From Brotaphodocola faecis (lineage in GTDB: Bacteria > Bacillota > Clostridia > Lachnospirales > Lachnospiraceae), in the NCBI RefSeq assembly GCF_040096075.1, contig NZ_JBBMFJ010000004.1:1-64000 (forward strand): DNA of 64,000 bases, in the 5' to 3' direction. Positions 6,562-15,646 of the stretch are shown here, piece by piece (within the stretch, counting starts at the first letter, position 1; every line of letters starts with the position of its first letter). The translations under genes were made by a program, and so were the position numbers. The notes beneath the pieces are model-generated. The model had not been told where the DNA came from. It saw only the letters and a list, made by a program, of their open reading frames with translations, and did no database searches.

Positions 6562-8301
6562 ATGCTTTTCATGAACAAAACATTGCTGCGGCTGACCAGG
6601 GGCTTATGGTTCTGGATTCTGGCCATTGCCGGAGTGAGCTTTCTGACGCTGGTGGGAACCACAGCATTGGCGGAGATCATTGCCGGATTCCTGGGCAGTC
6701 TGTTTGAACCGCAGGAGGTCCTTTCATCGGCGGGAAGTGCCATCCGCGCGGCACTCTTGGTGGCGCTGTTTACCTTCTGTGCGCAGATGGTGAAAGGCCT
6801 GCTGGAATACAAGACGGCAGCCAAAGCCAGGACCAGCATGCGCCGGATGATTTTTTCCAAGGTACTGGATCTGGATGCAGGCGGCATCGAAAAGATCGGA
6901 CCGGTTTCGGCAATTACCGCATCGGTAGACGCAGTGGAGCAGATGCAGATGTATTTCAGCACATATCTGCCGAGTCTGATCTGCAGTATCCTGGCACCGA
7001 TTTATCTGTTCTTCCATTTAAAGAACATTTCTATGCCGGTGGCGCTGCTTTTATTAGTAGTGTCTCTGATCCTGCTTCCGGTGAACAACCTGTTCCGCTG
7101 CCGGATTGAAGAAATTCGAAAGGGCTACTGGAAATCTCTGGATGATATGACGGGCTACTACATGGACAGCCTGCGCGGCCTGACTACCTTAAAGCTGTTT
7201 GACCGGGATAAGGAGCACTCCCGCGTTCTGGGAGAGAAGGCAGATGTGTTAAATTACAACATCAACTGCTTTATGAAGGTCAACTTTACTTCCTTCCTGG
7301 TAACGGAAGCCATGATTTACGCAGCGGTTCTGTTTGCGCTGGTAAATTCTGCCGGACGTATTGCAGATGGCAGCATGACCATTGCCCAGGCGCTGATCGT
7401 GCTGATGCTTTCCTACAGCTATTTCTCTGCCGCAAAGGAGCTGATGAACGCTTCCCACAGCGCGCTGACGGCGATTGCGGCAGCGGGCAAGGTGGAGGAA
7501 ATTCTGGATACCGACACTTCGCGTCCGTATGATCCGTCCCTTCCGAAAGATCCGGAACAGTTTGCGGGAATCCGCATGGATCATGTTTCCTACGGCTATG
7601 AGGGCAGAAGCAGGGCGCTGCAGGATATGTCCCTGACGGTTCCGAAGGGAAAGACTGTGGCTCTGGTGGGCTTATCCGGCTGCGGCAAGTCTACAACGGC
7701 ATCCCTGCTGATGCGGTTCTGTGATCCGTTATCCGGAAACATCTATATAGAGGGAAACGATTACTGCAGCATGAAGCCGGAAGAACTGCGAAAGCACATT
7801 GCCATGGTGCCGCAGCAGGTCAATCTGTTTTCCGGCACGATCCGGGAAAATCTGATGTTAGCTGACCCGGACGCAGACGATGCGTTGTTACTGGAAGCAC
7901 TGGAGGAAGCGGGACTGGGTTCATTTATTCATTCTCAGAGTAAGGGATTGGATTCTGACGTGGGAAATGCGGGAAGCTCCTTATCCGGCGGACAGCGCCA
8001 GAAGATGGGCATTGCCAGGGCACTGCTTTCCAGGGCGGAGTATATGATCTTTGATGAAGCAACCTCCAGTGTCGATCCCCAGAGTGAGAAAGAAATCTGG
8101 ACGACTATCGGACATCTGGCTGAGACCCGGACCCTCATCATCATTTCCCACCGCATGTCCTCTGTGCAGAATGCAGACTGCATTTACGTGCTGAAGGATG
8201 GCATGGTGGCCCAGCACGGAACCCATGAAACCCTGATGAACGAGGGCGGACTTTACAAAGAACTGGTGGTACGCCAGCAGGCAATGGAGGTGGCAGAATG
8301 A
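6562..8301 (+). CDS. ABC exporter subunit (CydD-like), membrane + ATPase
   Basis: A 579-residue half-transporter with six predicted membrane helices in the first 300 residues and an ATPase domain: Walker A GLSGCGKST (about 370-378), signature LSGGQ (474-478), Walker B YMIFDEATSS (Glu499) and H-loop ISHR. It belongs to the CydD/CydC-like exporters; classic CydDC exports glutathione and cysteine for cytochrome bd assembly, but many Clostridia carry this pair without cydAB, so the cargo here is unknown. The ATG at 6562 is chosen for the GGGGG site upstream; frames starting earlier run through the inverted repeat. It overlaps the next subunit by 4 bases (ATGA), so the two are translationally coupled. 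Confidence 0.87.
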   Translation: MLFMNKTLLRLTRGLWFWILAIAGVSFLTLVGTTALAEIIAGFLGSLFEPQEVLSSAGSAIRAALLVALFTFCAQMVKGLLEYKTAAKARTSMRRMIFSKVLDLDAGGIEKIGPVSAITASVDAVEQMQMYFSTYLPSLICSILAPIYLFFHLKNISMPVALLLLVVSLILLPVNNLFRCRIEEIRKGYWKSLDDMTGYYMDSLRGLTTLKLFDRDKEHSRVLGEKADVLNYNINCFMKVNFTSFLVTEAMIYAAVLFALVNSAGRIADGSMTIAQALIVLMLSYSYFSAAKELMNASHSALTAIAAAGKVEEILDTDTSRPYDPSLPKDPEQFAGIRMDHVSYGYEGRSRALQDMSLTVPKGKTVALVGLSGCGKSTTASLLMRFCDPLSGNIYIEGNDYCSMKPEELRKHIAMVPQQVNLFSGTIRENLMLADPDADDALLLEALEEAGLGSFIHSQSKGLDSDVGNAGSSLSGGQRQKMGIARALLSRAEYMIFDEATSSVDPQSEKEIWTTIGHLAETRTLIIISHRMSSVQNADCIYVLKDGMVAQHGTHETLMNEGGLYKELVVRQQAMEVAE

Positions 8302-9962
8302 AGCGAAAATTCAGTTATTCGATGAAAGAGATGAATTACCGCCTTCTGATGATGGGACGCCCAATCTGGAAATATATTGGCATCTCCACGCTGGCCAGTA
8401 CCCTTGGAGCCCTGTCCCATATGGGACTGATGGGCTTTGGAGCCCTGTGGCTGCTGGCAGCGGCAGGATTTTGTGATGGAGCCGGAATCTATGCGGCCCT
8501 GACGGCAGTCTGTGCGATCCTGATTGCAGTTTGCCGTTATCTGGAAGGTGTCTTTTCCCATCTGGGGGCCTACGGCATTCTGGCAAAAATGCGGGTGCAT
8601 TTGTTCGATGCCATCGATCGCATCGCTCCGGCGTATCTGATCGGGCGGGAGACTGGTGATGTAATGAACATTGCAGTGTCGGACATTGAGACACTGGAAT
8701 ACTTTTTTGCCCACACCATCGGGCCGATGTTTACGGTCATCCTGCTCCCGACAACGACGGTGGTGATTGCCTGGTGTGTGAACCCGCTGTATGCATTGGT
8801 GCTGATCCCAATTTACCTGATCATCAGCGTGGTGCTTCCGCTTGTGGCATTAAAGGCTGGCCGCGGCATCGGCATGCGCTACCGGGAACAGCTGGGGGAT
8901 CTGAAATCCAAGATTCTGGAGAGTGTCTACAGCATCCGGGATATTCAGATTTTCGGCGCGGGACAGCGCCGGATGCAGGTGGTGGAACAGGCCAATGGGA
9001 AGGTCAATCAGGCGGCGCTGGGCTTAACGCTGCATCGTCAGACCATAGCATCCTTCCCGAACTTTTTCGTGTATCTGGCAAGAATTCTGATCCTGGTGTG
9101 TGCCGGTGTGCTGGCCGCGCGCGGAATCAATCATCCGGTGGGAACCATTGCTTTATCCTTTGCGGCAACGGCATCTTTGTCCTCGACCTTCAGCCTGACT
9201 TTTGTGGTGACGAGCCTGTTAGAGAGCTACGCGGCGGCAGAGCGTATCTTTAAGATTGAGGATACGGAGCCGGAGACAAAGGAGCCGGAGCATCCGGTAT
9301 CCTGCGGCGAGATTGAGACCATTGAATTTCAGGATGTGACCTTTGCTTATCCGGGTACCCGGAAAAACATTCTGGAGCATTTTAACTACGTGATTAAAAA
9401 GGGCGACCGGGTTGGCATTGCCGGGGAATCCGGCGCAGGCAAATCCACGATCCTGCGCCTGCTCCTGCGGTTCTATGCGCCGACAGAAGGGCAGATTCTC
9501 ATCAATGGCATTCCGATTGAGCAGATCAGCTTTACGGAGTTACATCAGCGGATCGCGTTTCTGGAGCAGGATACGTACCTGTTTGACGCGACCATTGCGG
9601 AGAACATCGGCATCGCGAAGCCGGAAGCTGGTATGGATGAGATCCGTACGGCAGCAAAGCGGGCCGGAATTGCGGAGTTTATTGACACGCTGCCGGATGG
9701 CTATGACACCGACATGGGCCAGATGAGCGCCAGACTTTCCGGCGGTGAACGCCAGAGAATCGGCATTGCCCGGATTCTTCTTCGGAACCCGGATGTCTGC
9801 CTGATGGACGAGCCGTCCAGTGCCCTGGATGCGTTGCATGAGAAGGAACTGCTGCATACCCTGGAAACAGAGTACGCGGGAAAGACGCTGCTGCTGATTT
9901 CGCACCGTACAAGTACGCTGACAGGGTGCGAGCGGATTTTAAACGCGGAGACATTCCGGTAA
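8298..9962 (+). CDS. ABC exporter subunit (CydC-like), membrane + ATPase
   Basis: A 554-residue partner of the preceding gene, with six membrane helices followed by an ATPase domain: Walker A GESGAGKST (376-384), signature LSGGE (480-484), Walker B VCLMDEPSS (Glu506) and H-loop ISHR. Both halves keep full nucleotide-binding motifs, as expected for a heterodimeric type-I exporter at the cytoplasmic membrane. The ATG overlaps the upstream stop codon. Thirty-two bases downstream begins the remains of a CsoR/FrmR-type repressor gene, which suggests the operon once responded to metal or an electrophile such as formaldehyde. The transported molecule cannot be deduced. Confidence 0.87.
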   Translation: MKRKFSYSMKEMNYRLLMMGRPIWKYIGISTLASTLGALSHMGLMGFGALWLLAAAGFCDGAGIYAALTAVCAILIAVCRYLEGVFSHLGAYGILAKMRVHLFDAIDRIAPAYLIGRETGDVMNIAVSDIETLEYFFAHTIGPMFTVILLPTTTVVIAWCVNPLYALVLIPIYLIISVVLPLVALKAGRGIGMRYREQLGDLKSKILESVYSIRDIQIFGAGQRRMQVVEQANGKVNQAALGLTLHRQTIASFPNFFVYLARILILVCAGVLAARGINHPVGTIALSFAATASLSSTFSLTFVVTSLLESYAAAERIFKIEDTEPETKEPEHPVSCGEIETIEFQDVTFAYPGTRKNILEHFNYVIKKGDRVGIAGESGAGKSTILRLLLRFYAPTEGQILINGIPIEQISFTELHQRIAFLEQDTYLFDATIAENIGIAKPEAGMDEIRTAAKRAGIAEFIDTLPDGYDTDMGQMSARLSGGERQRIGIARILLRNPDVCLMDEPSSALDALHEKELLHTLETEYAGKTLLLISHRTSTLTGCERILNAETFR

Positions 9963-9994
9963 ATGCAGGGAAAGAAAAACAGGAGGTTTCGGAT

Positions 9995-10269
9995 ATGAAA
10001 CAGTGTATGGATTCCGACAATCTTCACCGTCGGTTAAAGAAGATCATCGGTCAGGTGCATGCCATTGACCGCATGATTGATGAGGGTGTTCCCTGTGAGG
10101 ATATCCTGTCCTAGATCAACGCCGCAAAGTCTGCGCTGCATGGCTGCGGAAGGTGGTTCTGGAGGGACATATCAAACACTGCGTCCGCGATGGCATTGAG
10201 CATGGCGGTGCGGACCAGACCATTGAAAATTTCACAAAAGCGGTAGAGCGCTTCGCGAATATGACCTGA
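9995..10269 (+). pseudogene. CsoR/FrmR-family repressor, inactivated
   Basis: The frame from ATG 9995 (ribosome site AGGAGGTTT) encodes the start of a metal- or formaldehyde-sensing repressor (NLHRRLKKIIGQVHAIDRMI... CEDIL). It is cut by TAG at 10112-10114 where relatives have Gln (CAG). Reading on gives INAAKSALH, then one base is missing near 10151 (GGAAG where GGACAG is expected). The next frame carries the rest: VVLEGHIKHCVRDGIEHG through FTKAVERFANM, ending in TGA at 10267-10269. The ligand residues (Cys in PCEDIL and the H-x3-C of GHIKHC) are preserved, so decay is recent. A full protein would have about 90 residues. Confidence 0.9.
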
Positions 10270-10279
10270 CGCGGATTTC

Positions 10280-10326
10280 GCCCCATAGGATGGTGTTTAT
10301 GCCATTCTGTGGGGCTTTTTTATTTT
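10280..10326 (+). terminator. Rho-independent terminator
   Basis: Stem GCCCCATAGAATGGC-type (GCCCCATAGGA with TCTGTGGGGC plus an inner TGGTG/GCCAT) followed by seven or more T residues with one A. It ends the exporter and repressor-remnant transcript. Confidence 0.88.
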
Positions 10327-10374
10327 AATCCAGACCCCTTGAATTCTTAAATCAGGGGAAATAAGAAAGAAATA

Positions 10375-10403
10375 TTTAAATTTGCAGGGATTTTTGCTAT
10401 ACT
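10375..10403 (+). promoter_or_regulatory. Possible promoter of the AAA-ATPase gene
   Basis: TTTAAA (10375-10380), 17-base spacer, TATACT (10398-10403). The -35 box is poor. Confidence 0.45.
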
Positions 10404-10451
10404 GAATGTAATGTATTTGAGCAAAACGAGGAATTGGGAGGTGCTTGTTCA

Positions 10452-12044
10452 TTGGGGATTTTTGTGAATTCTGGAAATGGGGCATTTCAGGTTGCGGTGA
10501 ATTCCGAAATCTATGTAGATAAAACCGGATTATTAACTTATACCAATAAAGTTATGAATACATTACAGGGATATATCTGCAACAGCCGTCCCAGACGATT
10601 TGGCAAATCCATTGCGGCCAATATGCTTACGGCATATTACAGCCGGGGATGTGATTCGGAAGCAATGTTTTCTGGATTGACGATAGGGCAGGCACCAGAT
10701 TTTAAAACGCATTTGAACCGGTATGATGTAATTCATCTGGATATCCAGTGGTGTATAGAACCGGCAGGCGGGGCAGAAAAGGTAGTTTCCTATATTACTG
10801 AAAAAACGGTAGGAGAATTGAGGGAATATTACCCTGCGGAAATTCCGGAACATGTAAAGTCTCTACCGGAAGCATTGTCCTGTGTGAATGGAGCTACGGG
10901 CAGAAAATTCATTTTGATTATTGATGAATGGGATGTGCTGATCCGTGATGAAGCGGATAATCAGAAAATCCAGGAAGACTATATTCGGTTTTTGCGTGCG
11001 CTGTTTAAGGGAACGGAGCCAACAAAATATATCCAGCTGGCTTATCTGACAGGAATCCTTCCAATCAAAAAAGTGAAAACCCAGTCGGCTTTAAATAATT
11101 TTGATGAATACACGATGCTGTTTGCAGGAGCATTGGCTCCCTATGTTGGTTTCACGGAAGACGAAGTACGGAGACTTTGTGGGAAATATCAGAGAGATTT
11201 TGAAAAAGTAAAGCGGTGGTATGACGGGTATCTGCTGGGGAATTATCAGGTTTATAATCCCAGGGCTGTTGTAACTTTGATGCTGAATGGACAGTTTAAA
11301 AGCTACTGGTCGGAAACTGGATCCTATGAGGCCATTGTTCCGTTATTGAATATGGATTTTGATGGCTTGAAATCTGCTCTGATCGAGATGATTGCCGGTA
11401 ATTCGGTGGAAGTTCAGGTGGGAACTTTCCAGAACGATGTGGTGAATTTTGCGAATAAAGATGACGTGCTGACGTATCTGATTCATCTGGGATATCTGGC
11501 GTATGATCAGAACACAGAGCGTGCATTTGTTCCGAATGAGGAAATCCGTCAGGAATTAATCAAAGCAACCCAGAGGAAAAAGTGGAATGAGTTTTTAGAT
11601 TTTCAGAGAGAATCGTTTGTTTTGCTGGACGCGACACTGGATATGGATGCAGAAACCGTGGCAGAGCAGATAGAAAAGATTCATATGGATTATGCGTCTG
11701 CTATTCAGTATCATAACGAAAATTCTTTGAGCAGCGTGCTTTCAATTGCGTATTTGAGTGCGATGCAATACTATTTTAAACCAGTCCGGGAATTACCGAC
11801 AGGGCGTGGTTTTGCGGATTTTGTTTTTATTCCAAAACCAGAATATATACAGGATTATCCTGCCATGGTGGTGGAATTAAAATGGAATCGAAGTGCAAAA
11901 ACAGCAATGCAGCAGATAAAAGAGCGGCATTATCCAGATTCTCTGAAGGCCTATACAGGAGAAATTCTTCTTGTAGCAGTAAATTATGACAAGAAAACAA
12001 AAGTGCATCAGTGCCTGATAGAAAAATACGAAAAAGAAGGATGA
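10452..12044 (+). CDS. AAA-ATPase-like / PD-(D/E)XK nuclease-like protein
   Basis: A 530-residue protein of a family that is abundant in gut anaerobes: N-terminal AAA-ATPase-like domain (PF09820) with a shortened P-loop (RRFGKS, 48-53) and Walker B FILIIDEWD (Asp158-Glu159), and a C-terminal PD-(D/E)XK-type domain (PF08011) with GRGFADFVF and VVELKW (Glu475-x-Lys477). The biological role is unknown; links to mobile DNA or defence are only suspected. The start is TTG at 10452, with GGGAGG about 10 bases before it, because MGIFVNSGNGAFQVAV matches the family's usual opening. It is monocistronic or heads a short run with ogt. Its A+T content is visibly higher than that of the neighbouring core genes. 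Confidence 0.85.
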   Translation: MGIFVNSGNGAFQVAVNSEIYVDKTGLLTYTNKVMNTLQGYICNSRPRRFGKSIAANMLTAYYSRGCDSEAMFSGLTIGQAPDFKTHLNRYDVIHLDIQWCIEPAGGAEKVVSYITEKTVGELREYYPAEIPEHVKSLPEALSCVNGATGRKFILIIDEWDVLIRDEADNQKIQEDYIRFLRALFKGTEPTKYIQLAYLTGILPIKKVKTQSALNNFDEYTMLFAGALAPYVGFTEDEVRRLCGKYQRDFEKVKRWYDGYLLGNYQVYNPRAVVTLMLNGQFKSYWSETGSYEAIVPLLNMDFDGLKSALIEMIAGNSVEVQVGTFQNDVVNFANKDDVLTYLIHLGYLAYDQNTERAFVPNEEIRQELIKATQRKKWNEFLDFQRESFVLLDATLDMDAETVAEQIEKIHMDYASAIQYHNENSLSSVLSIAYLSAMQYYFKPVRELPTGRGFADFVFIPKPEYIQDYPAMVVELKWNRSAKTAMQQIKERHYPDSLKAYTGEILLVAVNYDKKTKVHQCLIEKYEKEG

Positions 12045-12050
12045 GAAACG

Positions 12051-12146
12051 ATGGCATCCAGCAAAGAATATTTAACCGGACTTTTTCAGGCCATGTATGA
12101 GGAGCTGCCAGCACCGAAAAAGAAAAATGTAAGAAAACAGATATAA
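12051..12146 (+). CDS. Small ORF, 31 residues, uncertain
   Basis: MASSKEYLTGLFQAMYEELPA with a basic tail (KKKNVRKQI). It begins 7 bases after the AAA-ATPase stop, with a weak ribosome site (AAGGATGAG overlapping the previous stop), and ends 14 bases before ogt. Its opening faintly recalls TfoX-type proteins, so it may be a truncated remnant or simply a chance frame. Confidence 0.25.
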   Translation: MASSKEYLTGLFQAMYEELPAPKKKNVRKQI

Positions 12147-12160
12147 TTAATTGGAGAATT

Positions 12161-12694
12161 ATGGTATACACTTGCACATACAAATCAAAACTGGGGGATA
12201 TTTTACTGGCCGCTGATGAAATCAGGCTTACCGGCTTATGGTTTACCGGGCAGAAATATTATGCTAATACACTTCTGGACGAACATATTTCTCAGGAAAC
12301 CCCGATTCTGGCAGAAGCGAAAAAATGGCTGGACATTTACTTTTCCGGTAAAGAGCCAACATTCACTCCGCCGCTTCATCCCGCTGGTTCCGATTTCCGT
12401 CAGGCGGTATGGCAGATTTTATTGCAGATTCCCTATGGACAGACCATAACCTACGGGGAGATTGCCAGACAGCTTGCTGTCAAACAGGGAACTTCCCGTA
12501 TGTCTGCGCAGGCAGTAGGCGGTGCGGTGGGGCATAATGCGATTTCCATTATCATTCCCTGTCACCGGGTGGTCGGAAGTAATGGGAGCCTGACGGGATA
12601 TGCAGGCGGCATGGAGAAAAAAGTAGCGCTTCTTAAGCTGGAACATACTGATATGAGCCACTTTTTCATTCCAAAGAAAGGAACGGCACTGTAA
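12161..12694 (+). CDS. ogt: Methylated-DNA--[protein]-cysteine S-methyltransferase
   Basis: A 177-residue O6-alkylguanine-DNA alkyltransferase that repairs alkylated guanine by moving the alkyl group to its own cysteine. The active site IIPCHRV (Cys134) is intact, preceded by the winged-helix DNA-binding segment (PYGQTITYGEIARQL and the AVGGAVGHN turn) and followed by GYAGGMEKK. The N-terminal ribonuclease-like domain is present. ATG at 12161 has a GGAG site only 4 bases upstream. It sits behind the AAA-ATPase gene and ends at a terminator shared with rqcH coming from the other side. Confidence 0.93.
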   Translation: MVYTCTYKSKLGDILLAADEIRLTGLWFTGQKYYANTLLDEHISQETPILAEAKKWLDIYFSGKEPTFTPPLHPAGSDFRQAVWQILLQIPYGQTITYGEIARQLAVKQGTSRMSAQAVGGAVGHNAISIIIPCHRVVGSNGSLTGYAGGMEKKVALLKLEHTDMSHFFIPKKGTAL

Positions 12695-12735
12695 GTTCCC
12701 GGCGAATCCAAAACGAAAGAATAAGGGATGACAGG

Positions 12736-12777
12736 AAAAGCCGCCTCATGGTTCATGAAAACCATGGGACGGCTTTT
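12736..12777. terminator. Bidirectional terminator (ogt / rqcH)
   Basis: AAAAGCCG + CATGGTT pair with AACCATG + CGGCTTTT across a 3-base internal bulge and a short loop. It has A-run and T-run on opposite sides and serves the convergent genes. Confidence 0.9.
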
Positions 12778-12778
12778 C

Positions 12779-14524
12779 TTAACCGGTCACTTCCTGCAGC
12801 ACCAGCTTCGGTTCTGCCATCAGCGAATAATTCGTATGGTAGATAACGAATCCCGGAGCGCCGCCAGCGGCCTTTTTCACATGCTTTCTCTGGATATAGT
12901 CAATCTCGACCTTATCATTCTCCCGGCCTTTGGAGTACCAGGCAGCCAGGGCAGCGGCCTCTTCGAAGGTGCGGTCCGGCAGCTCTTTGCCCTCGGTGCG
13001 GACTATCACGTGGGAACCCGGAATGCCTTTGGCGTGGAACCACCAGTCATTGCCGTTGGCAATCTTGAAGGTGACTTCCTCATTCTGGTAGTTGTTCTTT
13101 CCAACATAGATATCAAACCCGTCGGTGGAGCGGTAGTGGTACGGGCGGCTGGTGATCTTCGGCTTTTTGGCGCCGTAGGGGCGTTTCTTTACAAAGCCGA
13201 ACTCCATCAGCTCTTCTTTGATCTGCACCAGATCATCCTCCTTCAGCGCGATATCCAGGGCGGTGCTGATGGATTCCAGGTGGTCGATTTCCTGTTTCGT
13301 CTCCAGCGTCAGGTCGCTCAGGGCTTCATAGGTACGTTTCAGCTTGTTGTACTTGGCAAAGAATTTCTGGGAGTTTTCCTGGGCGGAAAGCTGTGGATCC
13401 AGCGGAATCTTTACCTCCTCATTGGTGTAGTAATTCAGGCATTTCAGCTCTTTTTCCCCGCCTTTTAACTCATAGCCGTAGGTATTTAACAGTTCCCCGT
13501 ATACCTTATATTTATCACGCTTTTCGGTATCCTTTAGCTGTTTTTCCTGCAGGTCGTATTTTTTATAGTTGCGCTCTAACGCGGTCTGCACGATTTTGCG
13601 GAGATCTACTGATTTCTGCCGGATACGGGTGACAGCGCTCTTTTCGGAGTAGTAGGAGTCCAGCAGGCGGCTGATGGATTCAAACGGCTTTGTCTGATAC
13701 TCCGCGGACTCATAGCAGGTCAGCGGCACGGAAGCGAATTCCACCGGTTCCTCACCGCGGTAAATGATGTTCGGCGTGAACTTGCCGGTTTTGACATCCT
13801 CCATCAAAATGTCGAACATGTGGTATAAATGGGTCAGCTCTGCCGGGGAAAGCTCGTTGGCGGAGCGGTCTCCGTCAATGGAGGCCATATGGCAGATTTC
13901 CGTACCGATGATGGGGCTGATGCCGGTGAGCTTCTGGTACAGGGCTTTCTGTACCGGAGCCGGTATGCTGCCGATGACCCTGACAAAGGTCTCCTCAGAA
14001 ATGGTGAGGGGGTCTTCTTTATCGGTGGTGTGGGGAATGAAATACATTCGGCCAGGCAGAACCTCGCGCACGGAGCTGACCTGGGCGGAGACATGCTTGA
14101 TGCTGTCTAAGATGGTGCCATCTTCCTTACAGAAGATGATGTTGCTGTGCTTGCCCATCAGCTCCACGATGAGACGCTTCTTTCGCAGATCCCCCAGCTC
14201 ATCCAGGTGCTCAATCTCAAATTCGATGATACGCTCGAGGCCTGGCTGGGATACCTTGACAATGCGTCCGGTTCCGATGTGCTTTCTCAGCAACATGCAG
14301 AAGTTCGGCGCGGTAAGCGGGCTTGGTTTGTTGTTCTCGGTGAAGTACACCAGCGGCAGGCTTGCGCTGGCCGATACCGAGAGACGTAAAGTTTCTTTAT
14401 TGTTTTTCACCGTGAACATGAGTTCATCCTTCTCCGGCTGGGCAATCTTATTGATCTTGCCACCCTCTAATTTCTGCCGGATGTCATGGACCAGGTTCGC
14501 GATCACAATTCCGTCAAATGCCAT
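12779..14524 (-). CDS. rqcH: Rqc2 homologue RqcH (NFACT protein, formerly FbpA)
   Basis: A 581-residue ribosome-quality-control factor that binds the stalled large subunit and recruits Ala-tRNA to add C-terminal alanine tails. All domains are present: the NFACT-N domain (MAFDGIVIANLVHDIRQKL...), the helix-hairpin-helix and coiled-coil middle (about 280-430), and the C-terminal NFACT-R domain (NDWWFHAKGIPGSHVIVRT). Length matches the family. It was once annotated as a fibronectin-binding protein. The minus-strand start has AAGGAG upstream and its own promoter at 14604-14632. It is divergent from yicC. Confidence 0.93.
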   Translation of the reverse strand: MAFDGIVIANLVHDIRQKLEGGKINKIAQPEKDELMFTVKNNKETLRLSVSASASLPLVYFTENNKPSPLTAPNFCMLLRKHIGTGRIVKVSQPGLERIIEFEIEHLDELGDLRKKRLIVELMGKHSNIIFCKEDGTILDSIKHVSAQVSSVREVLPGRMYFIPHTTDKEDPLTISEETFVRVIGSIPAPVQKALYQKLTGISPIIGTEICHMASIDGDRSANELSPAELTHLYHMFDILMEDVKTGKFTPNIIYRGEEPVEFASVPLTCYESAEYQTKPFESISRLLDSYYSEKSAVTRIRQKSVDLRKIVQTALERNYKKYDLQEKQLKDTEKRDKYKVYGELLNTYGYELKGGEKELKCLNYYTNEEVKIPLDPQLSAQENSQKFFAKYNKLKRTYEALSDLTLETKQEIDHLESISTALDIALKEDDLVQIKEELMEFGFVKKRPYGAKKPKITSRPYHYRSTDGFDIYVGKNNYQNEEVTFKIANGNDWWFHAKGIPGSHVIVRTEGKELPDRTFEEAAALAAWYSKGRENDKVEIDYIQRKHVKKAAGGAPGFVIYHTNYSLMAEPKLVLQEVTG

Positions 14525-14603
14525 GTTACAATATAGCTCCTTTATAATATGAAATAAATGATTCGGATGCCTGCCAGAGTGCCCGGCAGGTACAATCGTT
14601 CCA

Positions 14604-14632
14604 ATTATACAGGATTTTTGCCTGATTTACAA
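14604..14632 (-). promoter_or_regulatory. rqcH promoter
   Basis: On the minus strand TTGTAA (14632-14627), 17-base spacer, TATAAT (14609-14604). A small CCTGCC/GGCAGG hairpin (about 14569-14590) falls in the leader. Confidence 0.75.
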
Positions 14633-14684
14633 GGACACGGAGACAAGGATGGTTAGGTTTTTGCCAATTTGGAATGCGAAGCCG

Positions 14685-14713
14685 TTGACTTGTTTTTCCA
14701 TTTGACTTATAAT
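14685..14713 (+). promoter_or_regulatory. yicC-gmk-rpoZ operon promoter
   Basis: TTGACT (14685-14690), 17-base spacer, TATAAT (14708-14713), about 35 bases before the start codon at 14748. Confidence 0.88.
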
Positions 14714-14747
14714 GTATTTTATCTATGGCAAAGGAGAAGATGACATC

Positions 14748-15626
14748 ATGATAAAGAGCATGACCGGATTCGGCCGGTGCGAGATCGTCACTGCGGAATA
14801 CAAGATTTCCGTAGAAATGAAGGCAGTCAACCACCGTTATCTCGACTTAAGCATCAAGCTGCCAAAAAAGTTCAATTACTTTGAGGCGGGCATCCGCAAC
14901 CTGTTAAAAACCTATATCCAGCGCGGAAAAGTAGATGTATTCATTAACTATGAAGACTACACAGAAGAGAAAATGTGCTTAAAGTACAACAGTTCCCTTG
15001 CCGCAGAATATATGAACTGCTTCAAACAGATGGAAGAGCAGTTCGGCATCAAAAACGATATTACCGTATCGGGCCTGGCCCGTATGCCGGAGATCCTGAC
15101 CATGGATCAGGTTCCGGAAGATGAAGACCGCATCTGGCAGCAGCTTTCCGAAGCTGTGGAAGGAGCCGCAAAGAAGTTCGTAGACTCCCGTGTCCAGGAA
15201 GGCGAAAAATTAAAGGCAGACTTACTGGGCAAACTGGACTACATGAGCAGTCTGGTGGCATTTATTGAGGAGCGTTCCCCGGTTATTTTAACGGAGTACC
15301 GCCAGAAACTGGAGGACAAGGTCAAAGAGCTTCTTGGAAGCACGCCGATGGATGAAGGCCGTATTGCCACCGAGGTTACCATCTATGCGGACAAGATCTG
15401 CGTGGATGAGGAGATGGTCCGTCTTCACAGCCACATTGACGCCACCAGAAAAGAGCTGGAAGCAGGCGGCAGCGTAGGCCGCAAGCTGGACTTCATTGCC
15501 CAGGAGATGAACCGCGAGGCCAATACCACGCTTTCCAAATCCACCGATCTGGAAATCTGCGACAAGGCCATCGCGTTAAAGACTGAGATTGAAAAAGTCA
15601 GAGAACAGATTCAGAATATTGAATAA
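14748..15626 (+). CDS. yicC: YicC/YloC-family endoribonuclease
   Basis: A 292-residue protein opening MIKSMTGFGR, the family hallmark, with the C-terminal DUF1732 part (GRKLDFIAQEMNREANTTLSKS). E. coli YicC and B. subtilis YloC are endoribonucleases. ATG at 14748 is chosen over upstream in-frame codons because it has AAGGAGA at 14731-14737 and the conserved start. As in many Firmicutes it is followed directly by gmk (20 bases) and rpoZ, although the usual remA (DUF370) gene between them is missing here. Confidence 0.93.
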   Translation: MIKSMTGFGRCEIVTAEYKISVEMKAVNHRYLDLSIKLPKKFNYFEAGIRNLLKTYIQRGKVDVFINYEDYTEEKMCLKYNSSLAAEYMNCFKQMEEQFGIKNDITVSGLARMPEILTMDQVPEDEDRIWQQLSEAVEGAAKKFVDSRVQEGEKLKADLLGKLDYMSSLVAFIEERSPVILTEYRQKLEDKVKELLGSTPMDEGRIATEVTIYADKICVDEEMVRLHSHIDATRKELEAGGSVGRKLDFIAQEMNREANTTLSKSTDLEICDKAIALKTEIEKVREQIQNIE

Positions 15627-15646
15627 TACAGAATCGAGGAATGAGT

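Noticed and set aside
11745..11755. AATTGCGT inside the AAA-ATPase gene as a third copy of the hairpin repeat
   Set aside because: Only eight bases match, the flanks do not pair, and the site is within coding sequence.
12728..13468. Long plus-strand frame of 246 codons opposite rqcH
   Set aside because: It lies wholly antisense to a fully recognisable rqcH gene and has no ribosome site or family features; it reflects codon bias on the opposite strand.
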